Source: Thalassiosira profunda
Taxonomy: Eukaryota > Bacillariophyta > Thalassiosirophyceae > Thalassiosirales > Thalassiosiraceae
Assembly: GCA_036939355.1 (NCBI GenBank)
Contig: JALLAP010001502.1
Span: forward strand, 1-13,292
Reading direction: 5' to 3'
Length of the DNA: 13,292 nucleotides
Part shown: positions 7,869 through 13,292 of the stretch, piece by piece
Layout of the letters: the number at the start of each line of letters is the position of its first letter
Numbering within the stretch: position 1 is the stretch's first letter
Notes under the pieces: model-generated
Told to the model about the DNA's origin: nothing
Databases searched by the model: none
What the model saw: only the letters and a program-made list of their open reading frames with translations
Made by a program: the position numbers and the translations under genes

Positions 7869-9438
7869 TCAGTACGTGAGGAATTCAAGCTTGACCGGAG
7901 GCATTTCCATTGTGCCCTCCTCACTGCCATCGTCGCCGCCGTCCTCTCCATCCTGTTTCTTCTTGCCAAAGAGCTCTCGTGCAATGGATGCTGGAACCCC
8001 CTTCTTCTTGGCAATGTAAACGGCCGGCCCGTAAATGGGAGTGGCGTCCTCGTCCACACCCTCCGGCTTCGTCTCCTCGCCTTCCGCGTCGATGAACTTG
8101 CCGTCGCCTCCGTGGACCTCGACCGACCAGACGTACTCCCTTTCGTTATCATCGATGCTGGCAGCAGATTCCTTGGTCGATTTCTCCTTCGTCTCGGCTT
8201 CCTTCCTCTCTTTCTGTTTGGACTGCTGTCGCTCGTCAAACTCTTCCTTCAGCCCGCGAAAGACAATGTCCTCTAGCCATCCCATGCCTTTGGGCTCGTT
8301 GGCGTTCAGGTGACTGACAATCAAGATGGCGCCGCCCTCCGCTGTCACGCGTGCCATTTCTTTCACGATTTGCACGCAGTTCGTTAAACCCTCCGCTTCG
8401 TCGGAGAGCATGGCATCGAGGGTTCCCTTTTCCAGGATGAGGTCGTACGAATCCGACGGGAGGGGCAGGGATCGCGCATCCAGCGCTCGAAACGTCGGCT
8501 GGAGTTTGTTTGCATCCTGTGTCGGTTGCCGAGAATCGCCACCCTCCGTTGAATTTGCCTGCTCTCGCTTCTGCGCCTCCACGAGGCTCTGCACCACAAT
8601 CTCGCTGTAATCCACGCACAAGATCTCCTCGACAACGGCCGTGGCATCGATGCCTATTTTGGATTGCATCGAGTCCAGATCCGCGGCCAAGGGAGCGCCG
8701 AGCGGTTTGTCCCCGCACCCGATTTCGAGTATTCGCTTCGGCCGGTGATTTGCATCCANCCAAGGGAGCGCCGAGCGGTTTGTCCCCGCACCCGATTTCG
8801 AGTATTCGCTTCGGCCGGTGATTTGCATCCAACATCTCTGTCGATTGTTCTACTTCTTCCCCATTTTCTGCAGAAGCGGATTGTTTAGTGCCATCCTCCA
8901 GCTCTGTGCCGTCTTTATCCGGTGCTTCTGTGTCCCCGGCATCGTTTTCAGTTGCAACTTCGTCCCCATCCCCATCTGCATCTTCAGCCTCGTCTACTTC
9001 TACCCATCCATCATCTCCCTCCCCGCCCTCCTCTTCGACCCAAGACTTCGCGTCTTCGTCATAATCACCCTCCGCGACTTCGTTGTCATCCTCGCCCAGA
9101 ATCAGCGGCATTATCAAGGGCCTCAGCTCATCGTAAGTAAAATACCATTCATGCCCCGCTTTGGCTGCCTCTTTCGACAGCACCACCCCGTCCAACACGC
9201 GGCCTTCTCCATCGCCATCGTTCTTCTCCGGCAGGTTGTGGGACTTGTACCGCGCCTCCCAATACGCTTTCGATCCGTACTTGGGCGCCGGGGGCTTGGA
9301 GGCCGCCGATGCCGATGGGGGCGGCGGATGTGTCTCATCGCCAGGTGCATCGTCCTGCCGCGGTCGCTTGCGGTTTTCTCCGGCGTCGAAATTGGCGGCG
9401 GCGGCGGCGGCGCCGTCCGATTGCGGCTGCCGTTTCAT
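7869..9438 (-). CDS. METTL13/EEF1AKMT-type SAM methyltransferase, interrupted by an assembly duplication
   Basis: The start is the ATG at 9438 and the stop is at 7869. The raw sequence is 1570 nt; removing one 73-nt copy (72 bp plus N) leaves 1497 nt, 498 residues, in one open frame. In that model: N-terminal YGSKAYWEARY (54-64) and EWYFTYDELRPLI (97-109), typical of the eEF1A-lysine methyltransferase family; an acidic insert at 115-200; motif I ILEIGCGDKPLG at 212-223, binding S-adenosylmethionine; acidic-loop VDYS at 251-254; LEKGTLDAML at 311-320, a strong family signature; then a GGAILIVSH strand. The C-terminal 120 residues are charged, with a KKK-rich segment. The product likely methylates a Lys or the N-terminus of a translation factor in the cytosol; the substrate is inference from the family. 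No intron is needed. Confidence 0.85.
8687..8831. repeat. Perfect 72-bp direct duplication flanking a single N (assembly artefact)
   Basis: Positions 8687-8758 are repeated exactly at 8760-8831 with the ambiguous base 8759 between them (period 73). Two contig ends that overlap by 72 bp appear to have been joined end to end with one N. It lies inside the SAM-binding motif region of the methyltransferase and shifts the frame. Confidence 0.93.
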
Positions 9439-9639
9439 GCCTGTGTATCCCAACCGTAGTGTCTTGGGTCGGTGGGAGGAGGGGAGGGGGGCGGGGGGGT
9501 TGCAAAATCCGCCGCCCCTACCATACTGATTCCTCTGTTTAATTCTACAGGGCTGCGGGCGTTTTTTCAAGCGTGTGGAGGAGAAGAAGCCACAACCTCC
9601 GCCCCCCCCCCCCCACCCTTGCACGAGGTATTTCCAATT
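9439..9639. other. Short intergenic region with G- and C-runs
   Basis: These 201 nt lie upstream of the methyltransferase ATG and downstream of the H1-like gene. They hold a G-rich block at 9474-9499 and a run of 13 C at 9602-9614 on the plus strand. Nothing coding is supported. Confidence 0.5.
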
Positions 9640-12600
9640 CTACTTAGGACCCCAGTGTTTAGCAATGTATTCACGTTGCATCGCCCTCAGCTCTTCTGCA
9701 GCCCGCTGCTTCTCCGCCTCCTTCTCCGCCACGATGCGCTGCTTCTTCGCCATCATCTTCGCCAGCTTTTCTGCAGCCCGCCGCTTCTCCGCCTCCTTCT
9801 CAGCCACGATGCGCTGCTTCTCCGCAGCTTCCTTTGCCTGTCGCTCCTCTGCCTCCACGCCTGCGCGCAAGTATGTTGATTTGTTCTGCGTGAGCTCACC
9901 GTCACGAACCATCTTTCGCAGCATCAGATTGAATGCGCCACCATCGAAGAACTGCTCGCCCACGGCTGATCGTACGTGTTTCTTCAGAAGTGGAGCAGAA
10001 CCGGCAAGCTTCTTTTGGCTCTCGATTGCAGCAATGATCAAGGGTCTGTACACAGCGGCGCGAGTCTCCTTCTCAGCCGCCTAGAGTTAAAGAGAATGTG
10101 TAAAATGACAAGATTGAACGAGCAAAATGAGCTCAACATATCTCGACTCACCTCGGCATCTCGCTTGGCCCGCTTGGCAGCTCGCTCCTTCTCCGGCTTC
10201 TTCTCTGCCTCCTTTTTCCGCTTCGCCTCCTGCTCCTTCGCCTCCTTTTCCGCTCGCTTTCGCTTCTTCTCTGCCTCCTTCTCTGCGTCCTTCGTGGCTT
10301 GCTCGGCATTGTATGCATTCAGAGCGTCCGTTTGCGTGTCCGTGCGCTCCTCGCCCAACTGTTGGAAGTACCTCATTTGGCACCTCATTGTCCTGTCGAA
10401 CTTTTTGCGCTGTGGCGTCGATCTGTCCGGCGTGGCAGTCTCTCTGATCTCGGCGAGGACTCGATCCCTCTCCATCGCCCTTTTCGCATTGGCTGCCTCG
10501 TTCCGTGCCTCGTTCGCCTGATTTGCCCATCTCAGCGCAATACGATCCGGCGTCGATCGGTCCGAATCCGACTTTGCCCGTATCTCACCGATATTACGAC
10601 CCTTGGCTGCTCGCTCGACATCGTATGCGGCCAGATCGGCCGCTTGCTGCAGCGTGGGTTTCGGCATTTTCCGGATGCGTTGCATCTCGCGATACCTCCG
10701 CTTGCCGTCGTTGCATTTCTTGGCGTAGAGCGCGCATTTCCTCTGGAGGTCCTCAATCTTCACCTCGGCAGCGAACGTCGTCTTCAGCTCCACTCTCTTC
10801 TGCTTCGCGTATGCCACAATCTTGTCGCTAAGATCTTGCGCATAGTCTCCAGCTTTGGGGAACCGGCCGGTCTCAAAGCCCTGCAGATGGTCGTAAGGGC
10901 CAGCTGAAAGGTCGATGTCGTGCTTGTCGAGCATTTCCATCAGAAGCTCGGTATTCTTCGATGTTCCCGACACATCGATGAGGATATTGCCAATGTCGAT
11001 GTTGGGGCACAGCCAGATCATGACATTCATGATGGCCGCCTTGGGCCACATCTCCGCGGGCGTAGGGAGGGGGCAGGGCAATGATCCACGCTGGTAGCTC
11101 TTGGCATCCTCCAAAGTCCACCTGCAGTTTGGCCGAAAGTTGGGCATATTCAACTCAAATCTAGAGCCTGCGTCCAACTGCACGAGATCGCGGAGGGCGG
11201 CCAGAATCTTCTTGGCGGACTTGACAGAATGGCACGCGTTGTACTTTTTGAGGCAGCCTTCCTCGGCGCCACAGCACAAGTTGACCTCGTTGCCTGGCTT
11301 CCCGCAAAGCCCCAACACCGTGCCAAAGTCCTTCCCGGACTCCACCAGGGACCAGACCCACCGCCGGTAGTAGTCGATTTCTCGGTCGTTGTTTTTGTGG
11401 TAGGGGCACTCGAGGTAGAACAAGCGACACTTCAGCACCAGCAGCCAACCGTCGGCGATGCGACGGGCCACCTCAGGCGAGCAGTCTTCCGGCAGCCCCA
11501 TGTTGGCCGCTGTCGGGGGCAGACTTGTGTTGAATATAAATGGTGGCAAGATCGGCCCCCCGCCCGAATAGTCGTCCCCCAGCGGATGCAGTGCCGGGAA
11601 AAGAAAATGCGCATTCTCCTCGTACAAATCTCTGGCAGCGAGCGCGCGCCCAAGACGATGCGGGCATCCGGCGAGGTCGTCAGCTCCCCAGAATGTGACG
11701 CCGTGCTGTTGCGAGAATGCGAGCAGATCCCTCGCATTGCCGGACGCGCTGTGGTAGGGCGAGTTTTCCTTGTCGTCGAGCAAAGCATTCTCCGCGGCGC
11801 TGGGCTTCTTAGGGGTCTCGGGGCACGGGTACTGGCCACTCTCTCCACCAAGGAACGGTGAACACGAGAGCAGATTGTCGGAGCACGGGCACTGGCCAAA
11901 GTCGAAAAGCGGTGAAAATGAGAGCAGATCTCGCTCGTCGACGTCGAGCTTCTCCGGAGTCTCAAAGCACGGATACTGGCCGTTCTCTCCACCGAGGGGA
12001 GACGCCACCCAATGCCCCCCATCACAGAGCGGGAGGGGCGGCGGCGCAAGCACGGGCGAGTTCCAGTAGTCCATCAGCGACGTGCAATCGTCATTGCCGC
12101 CCTCCCCATAGTGCTGCCCGCCTTCGAGGCCCATTGCGTTCGGATTGGCGGCCCAGTCGTCAGCGCCCTGCCCCGCTCTGAGGAGCTCTGGGGGCGTCTT
12201 CCGCTGGACGCCATCGTTGGACTCCTCCTCCCGCCCCTCCTCCGACGAGGCATCGTTGGCGCCCGCGGCGGAGGCGGCGGCGATGCCCACACCTGGCCCG
12301 GTGGTTGATAAATTGGGCTGCTCATTCTCCCTCGACGGACGCGACGGCGCGCTGCCATCACTCGAACCAGGTTGGGCTCGAGCGTCGCTCGCGAGTGCGG
12401 CATTTTCCCCACCTTTTTCCCGGCGGTTCCAGTGTGTTGATCCCCCCGCGTCTACCTCCGGCCCGACCGCGGGAACCCCGCCTACCTCGGCAGCCCCGTC
12501 CGCGGCGGGACGGGGCTGCGTCCTCTGAAGAAGATCGGGGCAGTTAGGATCCCCGTCAAGCTTGCTCAAGTGCAATAGTTGATCGCGGCTCGACTGCTCC

Positions 12601-12641
12601 TCCAACAACGAGGCGTCGACGCGGCGATTCAATGACGCCAT
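9640..12641 (-). CDS. Large nuclear-type protein with KEN box, TPxK/R sites and H1-like winged helix (2 exons)
   Basis: Exons 10152-12641 and 9640-10080 give 976 residues. The start is the ATG at 12641; the open frame continues upstream but overlaps the divergent secreted-protein gene. Residues 1-220 are low-complexity (Gly, Ala, Ser, Glu). Residues 221-300 hold degenerate repeats: GQYPCFETPEK, GQCPCSDNLL, GQYPCPETPKK, and then DKENSP (290-295), a KEN-box-like motif. Residues 385-660 look globular, with a Cys/His-rich patch (CPYH at 412 and several Cys at 446-470), and are not recognised. Residues 660-785 contain two copies of a roughly 45-residue repeat with DRSTPxR. Residues 785-840 are a Lys/Glu/Ala helix with basic clusters fit for nuclear localisation. 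Residues 841-903 (YRPLIIAAIESQKK through GELTQNKSTYLRA) resemble a linker-histone H1/H5 winged helix. The end is a Lys/Glu/Ala coiled coil with a 25-residue duplication. A chromatin role is inferred; the exact family is unknown. Confidence 0.75.
9694..9820 (-). repeat. 75-bp internal duplication in the H1-like gene
   Basis: The segment at about 9694-9745 recurs at about 9769-9820 with offset 75 and a few substitutions. In protein it is the repeated KQRIVAEKEAEK(R/Q)RAAE heptad-like segment of the C-terminal coiled coil. Confidence 0.75.
10081..10151 (-). other. Intron of the H1-like gene (71 nt)
   Basis: Donor GAG/GTGAGT at 10151 and acceptor AACTCTAG ending at 10081, phase 0. Splicing joins the Lys/Arg-rich helix to AAEKETRAAVYRPL without a stop, whereas the read-through adds an unrelated hydrophobic tail. 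Confidence 0.85.
11821..11997 (-). repeat. Degenerate tandem coding repeats (three units)
   Basis: Three related blocks start near 11821, 11880 and 11963, each containing a GCACGGxxACTGGCC core on the plus strand. They encode the GQ(Y/C)PC units of the H1-like protein, alternating with NLLS/DLLSFSP segments. Confidence 0.65.
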
Positions 12642-12994
12642 CTCAGCTGCCCCTGTTGGGAAATAGATGGTGCTTGCGCCCGTCCGTTGGGTAGGGAGTT
12701 GCCGCCGCCACCAGAGGGGAGCAACACCCTGCTGATTGTCATTGGCAGTTGTTGTTTGCTTGCTCGCTCTTTCCACGCTCTTTCTCTCTTGACTTCTTCT
12801 GACTCCCGCCACTTCGAGCTGCGAGAGCTTTAAAGTCTCAGGTAGCTCGTATGCTGACCCAACAGTGCATTGCATGATTGTCGACGCTCCGATACCGAGG
12901 GCAACGCCGGGGACGAGCTGGAGGGGAGAAATATCAATGGGGGCGTAGGTGACCATAGAGAGTAGTGGCCTGTCTCCTCCGGTGTGCATAAGAT
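12642..12994. promoter_or_regulatory. Divergent promoter region of the H1-like and secreted-protein genes
   Basis: 353 nt lie between two outward-facing start codons and must serve as both promoters and 5' UTRs. No TATA-like box was convincing. The minus frame is open throughout but lacks family signals. The right end carries the hairpin at 12983-13001. Confidence 0.55.
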
Positions 12995-13001
12995 ATGCAC
13001 A
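12983..13001 (+). repeat. 8-bp perfect inverted repeat over the start codon
   Basis: TGTGCATA (12983-12990), loop AGA, TATGCACA (12994-13001). The ATG at 12995 of the secreted-protein gene lies within the right arm of the stem. Confidence 0.7.
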
Positions 13002-13292
13002 ACATGCTGCCGATGATAACGCCCCGCCGATGCCTGCCGCTCCTGCTGCTCGCGTTGGCCCTTCGGACCACCGCCCCAGTGGTGGCTGCTGAGGGTGTCT
13101 GCCACCACAACTTAACATCTGTTGCACCCGTAACACGGGTATCCTTGTCCAACGAGAGAGTCGGCTACGGCATCATTTTCACCCTTTCCTCTCCGCCCTC
13201 TTCAGCGGGCGCGGAGATCACCGTTTCGTCGCTGGGCTTCTACGTCGACCCAACAAAGCTGACGCCCCAGATGGGGTTTGACGGGAGCGTCA
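12995..13292 (+). CDS. Secreted or surface protein, 5' partial
   Basis: The frame opens at ATG 12995, right after an in-frame TAA (12989-12991), and runs 99 codons to the window edge without a stop, so the 3' end is missing. In-frame ATGs at 13004 and 13013 are alternative starts. The N-terminus is a signal peptide: basic PRR at 10-12, hydrophobic CLPLLLLALAL at 13-23 and a likely cleavage after VVAA near residue 32. The mature part starts EGVCHHN and goes into a beta-rich stretch, RVGYGIIFTLSS and EITVSSLGFYVD, a pattern that recalls extracellular beta-sandwich proteins common in diatoms, though no named family can be assigned from this fragment. It shares its upstream region with the divergent H1-like gene. 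Confidence 0.7.
   Translation, partial: MHNMLPMITPRRCLPLLLLALALRTTAPVVAAEGVCHHNLTSVAPVTRVSLSNERVGYGIIFTLSSPPSSAGAEITVSSLGFYVDPTKLTPQMGFDGSV

Noticed and set aside
7869..8828. Treating the methyltransferase as two genes
   Set aside because: The two open frames repeat the same motif I segment only because of the duplicated 72 bp around the N. One gene explains all the data.
8818..9459. Plus-strand open frame of 213 codons opposite the methyltransferase, with hydrophobic runs
   Set aside because: The hydrophobic appearance comes from the complement of the acidic Asp/Glu-rich insert; there is no start context or family match.
12642..13136. In-frame N-terminal extension of the H1-like protein on the minus strand, with a hydrophobic stretch
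   Set aside because: It would overlap the signal-peptide gene on the plus strand and put a membrane-like segment on a nuclear-type protein. The MASLNRR start at 12641 is simpler, though a 5' transcript end would be needed to exclude the extension.
1..13292. tRNA, rRNA, transposon, viral or bacterial-type operon content
   Set aside because: I looked for these on both strands and saw no cloverleaf, rRNA core, transposase, reverse transcriptase or viral replication motif. Reading by eye cannot exclude short non-coding RNAs.

Overview
This window is nuclear DNA from a eukaryote with a compact, GC-rich genome. The best guess is a photosynthetic stramenopile such as a diatom. Three things point there. 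Genes are closely packed on both strands, with short GT-AG introns (38 to 84 nt). A small plus-strand gene at 7276 has a bipartite plastid presequence: a signal peptide ending just before a Phe, the 'ASAFAP'-type motif of secondary red plastids. The remaining genes are typically eukaryotic (muniscin-type adaptor, mitochondrial adrenodoxin reductase, eEF1A-type methyltransferase, H1-like winged helix). The species is not determined. A single N flanked by a perfect 72-bp duplication shows that this is a draft assembly.

Layout from left to right: (1) minus strand 2-3168, a two-exon gene with a C-terminal mu-homology domain, probably an endocytic or TSET-type adaptor. (2) Minus strand 3591-5464, a three-exon mitochondrial NADPH:adrenodoxin/ferredoxin reductase, the surest call. 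(3) Minus strand 5762-6983, a CBM9-like carbohydrate-binding domain protein with one clean intron and a frame break near 6515-6525. (4) Plus strand 7276-7584, a 102-residue plastid-targeted single-helix membrane protein with no family assigned, followed by a 3 x 15 bp palindromic repeat array. (5) Minus strand 7869-9438, a class I SAM methyltransferase of the METTL13/EEF1AKMT type, interrupted by the assembly duplication at 8687-8831. (6) Minus strand 9640-12641, a two-exon 976-residue nuclear-looking protein with KEN and TPxK/R cell-cycle motifs, charged repeats and an H1-like winged helix. (7) Plus strand from 12995, the 5' end of a secreted or cell-surface protein that runs off the right edge.

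The genes do not form a pathway or operon; this looks like an ordinary gene-dense stretch of an algal chromosome. Genes 3/4 and 6/7 are divergent pairs sharing short upstream regions, and genes 4/5 are convergent. The less ordinary material is the unrecognised plastid protein, the putative cell-cycle chromatin protein, the muniscin with a structured N-terminal region, two gene-model breaks (one certainly and one possibly an assembly error), and several small palindromic or G-rich elements in the intergenic gaps.
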